Shown one piece after another: positions 25,335 through 33,595 of a stretch of 45,452 nt of DNA. The stretch's first letter is position 1. The number at the start of each line of letters is the position of its first letter. A program made the position numbers and the translations under genes. Under the pieces are notes generated by a model. It was not told the DNA's origin, did not search any database, and saw only the letters and a program-made list of their open reading frames with translations. This DNA comes from M55B129 sp964506505. GTDB lineage: Bacteria > Bacillota > Dethiobacteria > DTU022. The stretch spans positions 1-45,452 of the forward strand of contig CAZDKY010000053.1 in NCBI GenBank assembly GCA_964506505.1, read 5' to 3'.

Positions 25335-27296
25335 CTATAGTACGGCCATTCCGAGGCGCAGGCACTTTACACAACGATCCGCCTCATCCATTACTTCCAG
25401 CGGATATTTAAAGCCCAGGTCTGCTTCAGCAAAACCGGCTACTCTTTCCTTTACCGTTTTGCATTCTTCCTGCAAACGCCTGCGTCCTCCAATCATTTCA
25501 GGGACATTTTCTTCCCTGTAAACACCGGCTTTTTCCAGAAATCCTTCCATCTGCAGCTGTGGCCCCACTTTTATCCTGCCGTTTCTCAAGTAGCTGTCAA
25601 TTGATTCTGCAGCGCGATTGGCCGAAGCGATAGCTTCAATGACCGTTCTGGCACCAAGAACTACATCTCCACCGGCAAATATACCGGGAACCGCGGTAGC
25701 CATGGTTTCCCGGTCCACCACCAGTGTTCCCCGTTCCGATATTTTTAAACCGCTTTCGGAATCGATGAAAGATAGATCGGCAACCTGCCCAATAGCCGGG
25801 ATAACCGTATCAACCGGCAGCCTGAATTCCGATCCATCCATGGGCACAGGCCGCCTTCTCCCACTGGTGTCCGGTTCGCCCAGCTGCATCCTTATGCATT
25901 CCAACCCGTTTAGACAGCCTTTCGTTTCTATTACGGCTGTCGGATTGGCCAGAAGCTGAAAGATGATTCCTTCTTCTTCCGCCGCATCAACCTCTTCTTT
26001 ATTGGCCGGCATCTCGTTCCTGCTGCGTCTGTATATGAGATATACCTCCTTAACACCCAGCCTGACAGCAGAACGGGCACAGTCCATAGCCACGTTACCT
26101 CCCCCGACCACGGCCACCCGATTACCAAGATTTACTTTTTGCCCAAGATTGATAAGCCTCAAAAATTCCACTCCCGGCAAATAACCCATGGTGCAGCTAT
26201 CTTCACCGCTGCAGCCCATCGCTGCACTGCCATGCAGGCCGGTAGCGATAAATATGGCCCCGTATCCTTCCTCTTTAAGCTGTTCCAGGGAGATATCCTC
26301 CCCCACTTTCATATTGCAGATGATCTTGACACCAAGTTTTTTGACCTGACTAATTTCATAATTGAGGATTTCTCTCGGCAGACGGTAATCGGGAATGCCG
26401 ACAGCAAGCATTCCACCCGCAACCGGAAGCGCTTCATAGATGGCTACTTCATATCCTTTGCGGGCCAGCTGGTAAGCTACATTCAATCCGGCCGGTCCGG
26501 AACCAATTACGGCAATGCGTACAGGTTTAACCATCCCCTGTATGGTTTGCTTTTCAACTTCAAAACCATTGCAAAACCCATAATCAGCGGCAAACCTTTT
26601 CAGGAGCCTGATAGAAAGAGCTTCATCGTAAGGCTGGCGATTACAGTTACTTTCACAGGGGTGAACGCAAACCCGGCCGAGAGTACCCACCAGTGGTGTT
26701 TTTTCCCTGTTAATGGCCAGCGCTTCGGCAAAATTACCCTCTTTTATCGCCTCGATATAGCCCGGCACGTTAATATGGGCAGGACATCCGTTGCGACAGG
26801 GAGCAGTTAATACAGTCCTGTATTGATCGGTACTTTCTTCCTCACCACCCTGTCCATTGGAAAGGACATTAAAATCATCCTCAAAATATTCAAGGGCATG
26901 CAGGAGGGGAGTCGGTGAAGATATCCCCAGTTCACAAAGCGAGCCGTCCCTGATCAGGACGGCCAGTTCTTTTAGGTAAACCAGATCGGCATCGGTTCCA
27001 CCTTTATCCAGCATCTTTTCCAATTTATCGGCCAGTATCTTGCTTCCGACACGGCAGGGAACACAGCGTCCGCACGATTCATGCTGGAAATTTCGGTAAT
27101 ACTCGGCTAACATTTTAACAACATTCACCTCAGGGTCGATGATCACCAGCCCCGACCAGCCGATAAAAGCCCGTAACTTATCTTCTCCGATCTCTGCAGG
27201 TAAACCTGTTTCTTTTAAATCTATTCTTTCTTCCGGTTTTTTTCTCCGTTCATCGATTATTCTTCCATTCCAACTGCTGAAAAATACCCTGGTCAT
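25335..27296 (-). CDS. NuoF C-terminal domain fused to GltD-like FAD/NADPH oxidoreductase
   Basis: Residues ~30-140 match the C-terminal part of NuoF, including the [4Fe-4S] motif ESCGRCVPC and the later SLCELG cysteine. The FMN/NADH-binding domain that normally precedes it is absent. Residues ~165-640 are a GltD-type FAD module with CVHPCESNCNR, the FAD fold VIGSGPAGLNVAYQLA, the NADP fold VVGGGNVAMDCARSA, YRRSRNEMPA and GIFAGGDVV. It ends with a lone RCVKC pair. The ATG at 27296 is chosen because GGGAGAG lies upstream; a TTG at 27344 lacks a site. I infer a flavoprotein exchanging electrons between NADPH and the iron-sulfur chain of the NuoG-like subunit downstream. Confidence 0.85.
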   Translation of the reverse strand: MTRVFFSSWNGRIIDERRKKPEERIDLKETGLPAEIGEDKLRAFIGWSGLVIIDPEVNVVKMLAEYYRNFQHESCGRCVPCRVGSKILADKLEKMLDKGGTDADLVYLKELAVLIRDGSLCELGISSPTPLLHALEYFEDDFNVLSNGQGGEEESTDQYRTVLTAPCRNGCPAHINVPGYIEAIKEGNFAEALAINREKTPLVGTLGRVCVHPCESNCNRQPYDEALSIRLLKRFAADYGFCNGFEVEKQTIQGMVKPVRIAVIGSGPAGLNVAYQLARKGYEVAIYEALPVAGGMLAVGIPDYRLPREILNYEISQVKKLGVKIICNMKVGEDISLEQLKEEGYGAIFIATGLHGSAAMGCSGEDSCTMGYLPGVEFLRLINLGQKVNLGNRVAVVGGGNVAMDCARSAVRLGVKEVYLIYRRSRNEMPANKEEVDAAEEEGIIFQLLANPTAVIETKGCLNGLECIRMQLGEPDTSGRRRPVPMDGSEFRLPVDTVIPAIGQVADLSFIDSESGLKISERGTLVVDRETMATAVPGIFAGGDVVLGARTVIEAIASANRAAESIDSYLRNGRIKVGPQLQMEGFLEKAGVYREENVPEMIGGRRRLQEECKTVKERVAGFAEADLGFKYPLEVMDEADRCVKCLRLGMAVL

Positions 27297-27429
27297 TGAA
27301 TCGGATCTCTCCCTGTCTGTTATCGCAAAAAATTTTATAAGCAAGAATAAAAAACGTTAATGTACAATTATTTTTATCTTCGTCATTTAAAAGGAAAATC
27401 CTTTCATAGTCTCTTTTCGTTCACCAATT

Positions 27430-28407
27430 CTAAGAAGAACGACTTCCATATCCGTCCAGCCGCGCTGCCTGGACAGCCAGTCCAACTGCATTATCAGAAG
27501 CATATTCAGGAGCGGCAAAAAATATTTGCCATGACGGTAATTTTTTCTGCAGGCGCTGCCTTATAAATAAGTTGCCCGCAACCCCACCTACAGCAAGAGC
27601 AGCACTGTAAGCCTTGGCTCCCCCGGGAATATTTTGCACAACTGTGGCCAGCGAATCGGCGATGCATATTTCGATCGCCAGGGCCAGGTCCTCTATGCGA
27701 CAGCCTTTCTTCCATATCCTTTGGGCATGGCTGGCCGGTCCGCTGAAGCTGATTGAAAGGCCACTGACAGATACCGGCAGCCGTATTTTATCTTCCTCAC
27801 CACTGCAGGCAACTTTTTCAAGAGAGGGCCCGGCTGGAAAAGGAAAACCAAAATCACGACCCAGCCGATCGATAAACTGACCGGCCTGTAAATCGGCACT
27901 GCCCCCGAGGAACTCCAGATACAGACTACCCGGTTTTTCTTCGGAGACACTCAATATTTCCGTAGTCCCCCCGGAGAGGTGAAAAACAAGGTAATGCCCG
28001 CCAGCCAGTCCAGCTGACCAGAGCCCGGCCATAATATGGCCTTCCTGGTGGGTAGAGCGAAAAGCGGCGAGACCATTAGTCTGCGCAATAAGCAGAGCCG
28101 AAGCCTCGCCAACTTTGAAAACAGGCATATAAGAATTTTTTTCCGGTCGCGGTCGATCAGAAAAGGCAACCGCTTTTATCTGCCCCTCAGAGGGCGGGCC
28201 TCCCCCTTCCTGCCAAAGAAGTGGCAAATTGGCCAGATGGGCGAAAACAGCCTCTGACTGGCGCAACCCGATAGATCCTTTCCTGACCTTAAGAGGCAGC
28301 CGCCTGTCGGCAATAAGTTCTTCCTGCCCGTTTACCAGGGCCAGGGAGGTGGTATAGGCAGATGTATCGAGACCGAGATAAAATCGATTATTAATGTTCT
28401 CTTTCAA
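27430..28407 (-). CDS. TsaD/Kae1-like (M22 family) protein, function uncertain
   Basis: The sequence shows the ASKHA fold of TsaD (GLDTSAYTTSLALV near the start, HQEGHIMAGL with the metal-type histidines, HLSGGTTEILSV). It is divergent and shorter in places than the essential tRNA t6A enzyme. Many Clostridia carry such a paralog next to nusB in addition to true TsaD, so a separate tsaD probably exists elsewhere. The 325-residue protein overlaps the end of nusB by about 17 bases. The old label O-sialoglycoprotein endopeptidase should not be trusted. Confidence 0.8.
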   Translation of the reverse strand: MKENINNRFYLGLDTSAYTTSLALVNGQEELIADRRLPLKVRKGSIGLRQSEAVFAHLANLPLLWQEGGGPPSEGQIKAVAFSDRPRPEKNSYMPVFKVGEASALLIAQTNGLAAFRSTHQEGHIMAGLWSAGLAGGHYLVFHLSGGTTEILSVSEEKPGSLYLEFLGGSADLQAGQFIDRLGRDFGFPFPAGPSLEKVACSGEEDKIRLPVSVSGLSISFSGPASHAQRIWKKGCRIEDLALAIEICIADSLATVVQNIPGGAKAYSAALAVGGVAGNLFIRQRLQKKLPSWQIFFAAPEYASDNAVGLAVQAARLDGYGSRSS

Positions 28408-28807
28408 GCGTTTCTCCTACTGCCCGATCGAGAACCCCGTTTATGAAACCGACCGCTTCTCCGCTACTGCCGTATTTTTTTGCCAGCTCCAGCGCTTCGT
28501 TAATTGATACAGCAATTGGAATATCCGATCTGTAGAGGATCTCGTAAAGAGCAAGGCGCAACAGATTGCGGTCCACGGCAGAAATTCGCTCCAGCTTCCA
28601 TTTAACAAGATGCTTCATGATAATTTCGTCAAGATGCTCCTGCCGCCCCAGCGTACCGGCAACCAGATCGTCAACAAATACTTTTTCCTCTTCACTGAAA
28701 CTAAACCCTTCCAGGGCCCTCAGCACAGCAGGCTTGATTCTGCATTTACCTATATCAATTTGAAAAAGAGCTCTGAAAGCAACATCACGTGCAAGGCGAC
28801 GGGACAA
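28391..28807 (-). CDS. nusB: Transcription antitermination factor NusB
   Basis: NusB pairs with NusE (S10) on boxA RNA during rRNA antitermination. The 138-residue all-helical protein has RRLARDVAFRALFQID at the N-terminus and the closing LELAKKYGSSGEAVGFINGVLD, both highly typical. It follows the DUF2273-AmaP-Asp23 genes, the usual Firmicute neighbourhood. Confidence 0.95.
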   Translation of the reverse strand: MSRRLARDVAFRALFQIDIGKCRIKPAVLRALEGFSFSEEEKVFVDDLVAGTLGRQEHLDEIIMKHLVKWKLERISAVDRNLLRLALYEILYRSDIPIAVSINEALELAKKYGSSGEAVGFINGVLDRAVGETLEREH

Positions 28808-28839
28808 AAGCGCTGTACCTCCATCTCAACATATGTTAA

Positions 28840-29064
28840 TTATTCGTTTTTGGTCGAAAAGAGACGTCGGAAAAAACGTCCCACATCCTCCGCTAAATCA
28901 AGCCGCCACCCGATCAACAGGCCCAATGCGATACATAAAAATATAAAAAGGCTGATCCAAAAACCATAATTGATCACCAGCAGGGCAAAGATCAGTCCGA
29001 GCAGCGCTCCTAAAATTTTACCCCAGTGCTTACTCAGAAATATCCACCAGTTTGTTTCAGGCAA
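28840..29064 (-). CDS. Small membrane protein of the DUF2273 family
   Basis: A 74-residue protein with two hydrophobic segments (about residues 16-32 and 34-50) and a charged tail (DLAEDVGRFFRRLFS). Size, hydrophobic pattern and position between amaP and nusB match the DUF2273 family found with Asp23 proteins. It probably belongs to the same envelope-stress assembly; its molecular job is unknown. Confidence 0.85.
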   Translation of the reverse strand: MPETNWWIFLSKHWGKILGALLGLIFALLVINYGFWISLFIFLCIALGLLIGWRLDLAEDVGRFFRRLFSTKNE

Positions 29065-29095
29065 AGAAAACGCCTCCTTTAAACAGGTTCATTTA

Positions 29096-29629
29096 TTATT
29101 TTTTCGAAACAGCCTGGTCGACAATAATATTCTCAACCATTACTTTCACTTCATTCACTGTAACCCCGGTGATCTCTTCAAGATATTCCTTGATCCGGTT
29201 CTGTAGATCATTTACCAGGCCAGGCAGGGTTATATCGGGCATAACCCTTATTCTCACTCTCACAACCAGTCCATCCGGGGTATAGGTAACCTGGCGGCTG
29301 ACATCCTTGATCCCCTGGGTCTGCTGAATAACCCTCAGGACCATATTTTCGACAGCAGTAATGGAGATTAGCACCTCACCGTATTCACTGCCCTTCAACA
29401 AAGCGTTGCCGGGTTTCCTGCCCGCTGAACGCAGGCCCAGGGCAATAAATATTACAGCAATGAGAAAGAGAACCGCCGCGGTTGCCAGGGTCACCATTTC
29501 ATCTGCCCACCGGGGTAGTGACAGTGCCAGGTCGGGCAGCAGGTTATAATTTACAACAACCAGTAAAAGGGCTCCACCCAGGAAAACAAGCCCCAGGAAT
29601 ACAAGAAAAATCCTGGCTGCTTTATTCAT
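29096..29629 (-). CDS. amaP: Alkaline shock response membrane anchor protein AmaP
   Basis: AmaP anchors the Asp23 protein at the membrane in Staphylococcus. Two N-terminal hydrophobic segments (about residues 4-28 and 48-68) are followed by a cytoplasmic domain that resembles Asp23 itself (VRVRIRVMPDITLPGLVNDLQNRIKEYLEEITGV split over its length). The ATG at 29629 has AAGGGGG six bases upstream; an upstream in-frame ATG lacks a site. It sits between asp23 and the DUF2273 gene. Confidence 0.9.
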   Translation of the reverse strand: MNKAARIFLVFLGLVFLGGALLLVVVNYNLLPDLALSLPRWADEMVTLATAAVLFLIAVIFIALGLRSAGRKPGNALLKGSEYGEVLISITAVENMVLRVIQQTQGIKDVSRQVTYTPDGLVVRVRIRVMPDITLPGLVNDLQNRIKEYLEEITGVTVNEVKVMVENIIVDQAVSKK

Positions 29630-29709
29630 AAAAATCCCCCTTATCTCTTGCAGGTTCAAACAATTTCAGGGAAACCGATCGGCCGAGATTTCGCCTTATG
29701 GCAGGCTGT

Positions 29710-30159
29710 TTATTCTTCCACTTCTTCCGACAGGTTCTTTTCCCCTTCTGTTTTTTCCGGTTCCAACTCCGATTCAGATTCCGGTTCAAGTTCTTCCTCG
29801 GGGAACTGAACTCCCTGGACATGAATATTGACCTGTGAAACACGAAGTCCGGTCATTGTTTCTAAAGCATTCTTAACACTTTCCTGAATATCCCAGGCCA
29901 CGTCGGGAATTCTTACGCCGTAATCAACTATAATAAAAATATCTATTTTTGCTTCTTCTTCTCCTACTTCAACCTTGACTCCCTTGGAAAGATTGCGTCG
30001 GCCGAGCACTTCAGCAATTCCGCCTCCAATGCCACCGCTCATGGAGGCGACTCCATCGATGTCTGCAGCGGCTATCCCGGCAATGATCGAAACCACTTCG
30101 TCGGCAATTTTCACTGCACCAAGCTCCGAAGGCAGCATCCTGCTTTCTTCATTGGCCAT
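29710..30159 (-). CDS. Asp23/Gls24 family envelope stress response protein
   Basis: The Asp23 domain spans residues ~10-115 (VKIADEVVSIIAGIAAADIDGV, DIFIIVDYGVRIPDVAWDIQ, VSQVNIHVQGVQF), followed by a Glu-rich tail of about 35 residues. Such proteins form membrane-associated clusters that respond to cell-envelope stress. GGGAGG lies before the ATG. It is the first gene after a very good sigma-A promoter and heads the asp23-amaP-DUF2273-nusB unit. Confidence 0.92.
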   Translation of the reverse strand: MANEESRMLPSELGAVKIADEVVSIIAGIAAADIDGVASMSGGIGGGIAEVLGRRNLSKGVKVEVGEEEAKIDIFIIVDYGVRIPDVAWDIQESVKNALETMTGLRVSQVNIHVQGVQFPEEELEPESESELEPEKTEGEKNLSEEVEE

Positions 30160-30204
30160 CAAAATCCCTCCCCGTATTATTTTTCCAGTTTACCATACAC
30201 TTTT

Positions 30205-30233
30205 ATTATAACAGATTACCGGTATGGGTTCAA
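30205..30233 (-). promoter_or_regulatory. Sigma-A promoter of the asp23-amaP-nusB unit
   Basis: On the minus strand, TTGAAC (30228-30233) lies exactly 17 bases from TATAAT (30205-30210), and TG one base before the -10 gives an extended -10. The predicted start is about 40 bases before the asp23 ribosome-binding site. It is one of the best promoters in the window. Confidence 0.85.
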
Positions 30234-30311
30234 AGTTTCGGAATAGCCGCTAAAGTCCTCTTTTCTGAGAAAAAAGCCGGAGGAGAGCTCAGATCCTGCC
30301 GGTTGAATATA

Positions 30312-30788
30312 TTATTCCTTTTTCTCTCCTTCGTCTTCCTTTTTCTTTTCTTCTCCCTCTTCCTCGCCCAGCAGCTCATCCAATTCTTCGTCCCATTCCC
30401 CTTCATCAACAAGAACTTTTTCACCGCAACCGGGGCAAACAACTTCAATGGGACCTTCCTGATCGAGAATATCATCATCAACGACCACTATTTCCCCACA
30501 GTTGGGACATTCAATCGAAAATCCGCCCTCATAATCCTCATCTTCGTATTCTTCTTCATCCTCTTCGTAAAAATCATCTTCCAGATCGCCGAGATCTTCA
30601 TCCAGTGCTTCAGTGTATTCAAGCATTTCGTCGTAATCAACCCTTAGCTGTTCAACTTCATCACAAAGATCCTCGAGGAGGCTGATCATGCGGTGCAGCA
30701 CTTTCTGCTCTTTACTTTCTTCCTCCAGGTCGATACCTTCCATAAATCCTCTCAGGTAAGACGCCCGTTCTCTTAAATCTTCAGACAT
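30312..30788 (-). CDS. CD1247 N-terminal domain protein with zinc ribbon
   Basis: A 158-residue, strongly acidic protein. Residues ~1-60 (LRERASYLRGFMEGIDLEEE and a helical heptad-like stretch) match the CD1247 N-terminal domain of Clostridia. Two CxxC pairs (CPNCGE, CPGCGE; about residues 95-125) form a zinc ribbon, and a Glu/Lys-rich tail follows. Its function is unknown. It lies between efp and the asp23 promoter. Confidence 0.85.
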   Translation of the reverse strand: MSEDLRERASYLRGFMEGIDLEEESKEQKVLHRMISLLEDLCDEVEQLRVDYDEMLEYTEALDEDLGDLEDDFYEEDEEEYEDEDYEGGFSIECPNCGEIVVVDDDILDQEGPIEVVCPGCGEKVLVDEGEWDEELDELLGEEEGEEKKKEDEGEKKE

Positions 30789-30811
30789 TTACAATCCCTC
30801 CTAATTTTAAT

Positions 30812-31369
30812 TCATACCCTTTCGATATAATTTCCGGTACGTGTATCAATCTTAACTTCATCGCCGCTGTTGATGAAAAGCGGCACCTGAACTGTTACTC
30901 CGGTTTCCAGGATTGCCGCCTTGGTTGCGCCCGAGGCGGTATCGCCCTTTAAACCGGGCTCAGTTTCCGTGATTTTCAGGTTAACGGTCACCGGCATTTC
31001 CACTCCAACCACTTTTTCACCGTGCATCACCACGTTCAGGTGATCGTTTTCTTTCAAATATTTGACCCCTTCGCCAATCTGCTCGGCAGAAAGAATGAGC
31101 TGTTCATAAGTTTCAAGATCCATTACATAAAAATGTTCACCATCTCTGTAGAGGTATTCCATTTCCTTGCGATCCAGGTGAGCCTGGGTCACCTTTTCCC
31201 CGGCCCGGAATGTGCGGTCCACTGTTGCCCCGGTATGCAGATTTTTCAGCCTCGACCGGACAAAAGCTGCTCCCTTACCCGGTTTTACATGCTGAAATTC
31301 AATAACAATAAATATTTTTCCCTCCAGTTCAATGGATATTCCAGTGTGAAAATCATTAGTTGATATCAT
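30812..31369 (-). CDS. efp: Elongation factor P
   Basis: EF-P relieves ribosome stalling at polyproline stretches. It has the three-domain 185-residue form, with the modifiable loop lysine K32 in VKPGKGAAF and the closing domain GDTASGATKAAILETG and RTGNYIERV. No genes for the lysine modification are nearby. It follows the Xaa-Pro peptidase gene, a very common Firmicute pairing. Confidence 0.97.
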   Translation of the reverse strand: MISTNDFHTGISIELEGKIFIVIEFQHVKPGKGAAFVRSRLKNLHTGATVDRTFRAGEKVTQAHLDRKEMEYLYRDGEHFYVMDLETYEQLILSAEQIGEGVKYLKENDHLNVVMHGEKVVGVEMPVTVNLKITETEPGLKGDTASGATKAAILETGVTVQVPLFINSGDEVKIDTRTGNYIERV

Positions 31370-31404
31370 TTCTCTAACCGCCCTTCTTTATGCTGATCAC
31401 CTTT

Positions 31405-32475
31405 TCATTCAATAATCACCAGGTCCCGCGCCGCCTCCGTAAGCACTTCCGCCCCGTTAGCCGTCACGACCAGCATATCTTCAATTCTTACGCCACCGAA
31501 ACCGCCAATGTAAATGCCGGGTTCCACCGTTATAACCATGCCAGGTTTCAAAATAGTATCACTGCGCGGACTCAAAACCGGTTGTTCGTGTGTATCCAGC
31601 CCCACACCGTGTCCCAGCCCGTGGCCGAAATACTGACTGTAACCGGCCTTCTCGATGATCCGCCGGGCGATTCCGTCCACTTCCCTGGCCGCGATTCCCG
31701 GCCTGACTGCCTCTGCCGCCGTTCGCTGTGCTTCCTGAACGACCGTATATATCTCCCTGTTCTTTTTACCTGGCTCTCCGAGGGCTACCGTTCTGGTCAT
31801 ATCGGTAGCATAACCGTCAAATACAGCACCGTAATCTATGGTCACCAATTCACCACTCTTCATGTTCCTGGCAGAAGCTATACCGTGGGGCATGGCGCCC
31901 CTTTCACCTGATGCAACGATAAAGTTAAATGATTTTTCTTCCGCCCCGCGTCGCTTGAGATACATTTCCAGATCAAGTCCCAGTTCTCTTTCGCTCAAGC
32001 CCGGTTTAATGATTGAACATATGTAATCAAAAGCTTTGGCTGTAATTGCGGCCCCTTTCCTGATCAGCGCAAGTTCGGCACCGCTTTTGATCAGACGCAG
32101 TCTTTCAGCACTCTCATCGAGCGGAACAAGATCAGCCGACAGCTTTTCCATCATCTCCCTGTGCTCTGCAAAAGTGACATGCTTTGCTTCAAAGGCAACC
32201 CGACGCCAGCCCTTTTCCACAATCAGGTCGGCCATCGTCCGGTAAAGATCTCCTTCCTGACGGTGAATAGTAAAACCGACCGCCTGGGCTGTTGCCTGCT
32301 CGGTATAGCGAAAATCGGTGATCAGACAGGCATCCTTTGCCCCGATCAGCAGGACGGCACTCGTTCCATCAAATCCACTCATATAGCGCAGGTTGGTGGG
32401 ATTGCTGATCACCATAGCGTCAACATCATACTGCCGTAAAAGGGGCCTCATTTTTTCCAGCCTGTTTTCGTTCAT
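31405..32475 (-). CDS. Xaa-Pro aminopeptidase/dipeptidase, M24B family
   Basis: It removes N-terminal residues next to proline. A creatinase-like N-terminal domain covers residues ~1-130. The pita-bread catalytic domain carries the metal ligands in DYGAVFDGYATDMTRT, HGLGHGVGLDTHE, EPGIYI and VRIEDM. The length of 356 residues fits YqhT/PepP-type enzymes. It starts five bases after aroQ and is followed by efp, so all three are likely cotranscribed. Confidence 0.93.
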   Translation of the reverse strand: MNENRLEKMRPLLRQYDVDAMVISNPTNLRYMSGFDGTSAVLLIGAKDACLITDFRYTEQATAQAVGFTIHRQEGDLYRTMADLIVEKGWRRVAFEAKHVTFAEHREMMEKLSADLVPLDESAERLRLIKSGAELALIRKGAAITAKAFDYICSIIKPGLSERELGLDLEMYLKRRGAEEKSFNFIVASGERGAMPHGIASARNMKSGELVTIDYGAVFDGYATDMTRTVALGEPGKKNREIYTVVQEAQRTAAEAVRPGIAAREVDGIARRIIEKAGYSQYFGHGLGHGVGLDTHEQPVLSPRSDTILKPGMVITVEPGIYIGGFGGVRIEDMLVVTANGAEVLTEAARDLVIIE

Positions 32476-32480
32476 TGCAA

Positions 32481-32936
32481 CTATTTTTCCGCCTTTCCTC
32501 CCATTAACTGATTCAGGGCTTCCAGGCCCAGCAGATAACCAATTGATCCAAGTCCGCAGATTACCCCATTCGCAATGGGGGAAATAACAGAGCGGCGACG
32601 GAAAGTTTCCCGGGCATGGATGTTGCTTAAATGAACCTCAACCAGGGGCAGACCTGCAGCCGCCAGGGCATCCCGCAGAGCATAGCTGTAGTGGGTCAGG
32701 GCAGCGGGGTTTATTAATATTCCGCCGAAATGTCCGGTCGCTTCCTGTATTTTATCGATCAGAGCTCCTTCATGATTGGACTGGAAAGATTGGACTTTGA
32801 GCCCCAGCTCCCGGCCGCGTTCAACAATCCTGCTGTCTATTTCCTCAAGGGTCCCTCTGCCGTAAATTTCAGGTTCGCGGCTGCCCAGCAAGTTGAGATT
32901 CGGTCCATGTAAAACCAGGACTTTTCTGATCGCCAA
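32481..32936 (-). CDS. aroQ: 3-dehydroquinate dehydratase, type II
   Basis: It dehydrates 3-dehydroquinate in the shikimate pathway. The dodecameric type II enzyme is clear from LHGPNLNLLGSREPEIYG (with the catalytic tyrosine), NPAALTHYSYALRDA and EVHLSNIHARE. The length is 151 residues. It starts at TTG with GGAGG eight bases upstream. A 15-bp tandem repeat lies in its leader. Confidence 0.96.
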   Translation of the reverse strand: MAIRKVLVLHGPNLNLLGSREPEIYGRGTLEEIDSRIVERGRELGLKVQSFQSNHEGALIDKIQEATGHFGGILINPAALTHYSYALRDALAAAGLPLVEVHLSNIHARETFRRRSVISPIANGVICGLGSIGYLLGLEALNQLMGGKAEK

Positions 32937-32968
32937 AAATTAAACCTCCCCGCTAAATATAATTTCTT

Positions 32969-32998
32969 TTAACTTCCATGCACGTAACTTCCATCCAC
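32969..32998 (-). repeat. Two tandem 15-bp repeats in the aroQ leader
   Basis: On the minus strand, GTGGATGGAAGTTAC is directly followed by GTGCATGGAAGTTAA (13 of 15 identical). The pair is about 35 bases upstream of the aroQ start and just before a possible TTATAT -10. It could be a tandem operator; nothing shows which protein would bind. Confidence 0.6.
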
Positions 32999-33037
32999 GG
33001 TGCCTAAATCCTTTTTTACTGGAAATAAATATCTATT

Positions 33038-33577
33038 TTAAAGCCGCTGTAGAGCATCTATTATTTCATCGGCCACCCCGGAAACGGTTTGCCCGGTAGT
33101 ATCCACCTGCACCACTGCTCCGCTGTAAATATCTTTCCTTTGGGCTAGCAGTTCCTCAATTTTCCCTTGCGGATCTGGGCCCTCCAGCAAAGGCCGACCG
33201 CCATCTTTGAGGACTCGCCGCAGTATTTCCTGTGCCGATGCGCTGAGCAAAACGAGCAGGCTTTTCTTTTCGAGCCGGCGTCTGTTCTCCCTGCGCAGCA
33301 AAATTCCACCGCCCGTCGAAACCACCAGGGAACCGGCTGGATAATCGTTCAACCTGATAACAGCTTCACTTTCCCGCTCCCTGAAATGTTCTTCTCCGTG
33401 GCGGTCAAATATCTGCGCTACCGTCATGCCGCTCAAATCTTCAATGAGGCTGTCGGTATCAATGAAGGTTCGGCCCAGGCGCCGCGCCAGTTCTTTGCCT
33501 ACGGCGCTTTTCCCTGTAGCCATAAATCCCGTTAAGATAATATTCTTTTTTTCGAAGACATCGCTTCTGCCAGTCAT
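33038..33577 (-). CDS. aroK: Shikimate kinase
   Basis: It phosphorylates shikimate with ATP. The P-loop is GFMATGKSAVG near residue 17, shikimate-binding IDTDSLIE and HFRERE follow, and GGGILLR is the substrate-binding turn. The length is 179 residues. GGGAGG lies five bases before the ATG. It follows a pseudopilin gene, so pilus and shikimate genes are mixed in one unit. Confidence 0.95.
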   Translation of the reverse strand: MTGRSDVFEKKNIILTGFMATGKSAVGKELARRLGRTFIDTDSLIEDLSGMTVAQIFDRHGEEHFRERESEAVIRLNDYPAGSLVVSTGGGILLRRENRRRLEKKSLLVLLSASAQEILRRVLKDGGRPLLEGPDPQGKIEELLAQRKDIYSGAVVQVDTTGQTVSGVADEIIDALQRL

Positions 33578-33595
33578 TTATGCCTCCCTGTGCAT

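Noticed and set aside
26139..26810. A 223-codon plus-strand open frame
   Set aside because: Antisense to the GltD-like module; no start signals or recognisable domain.
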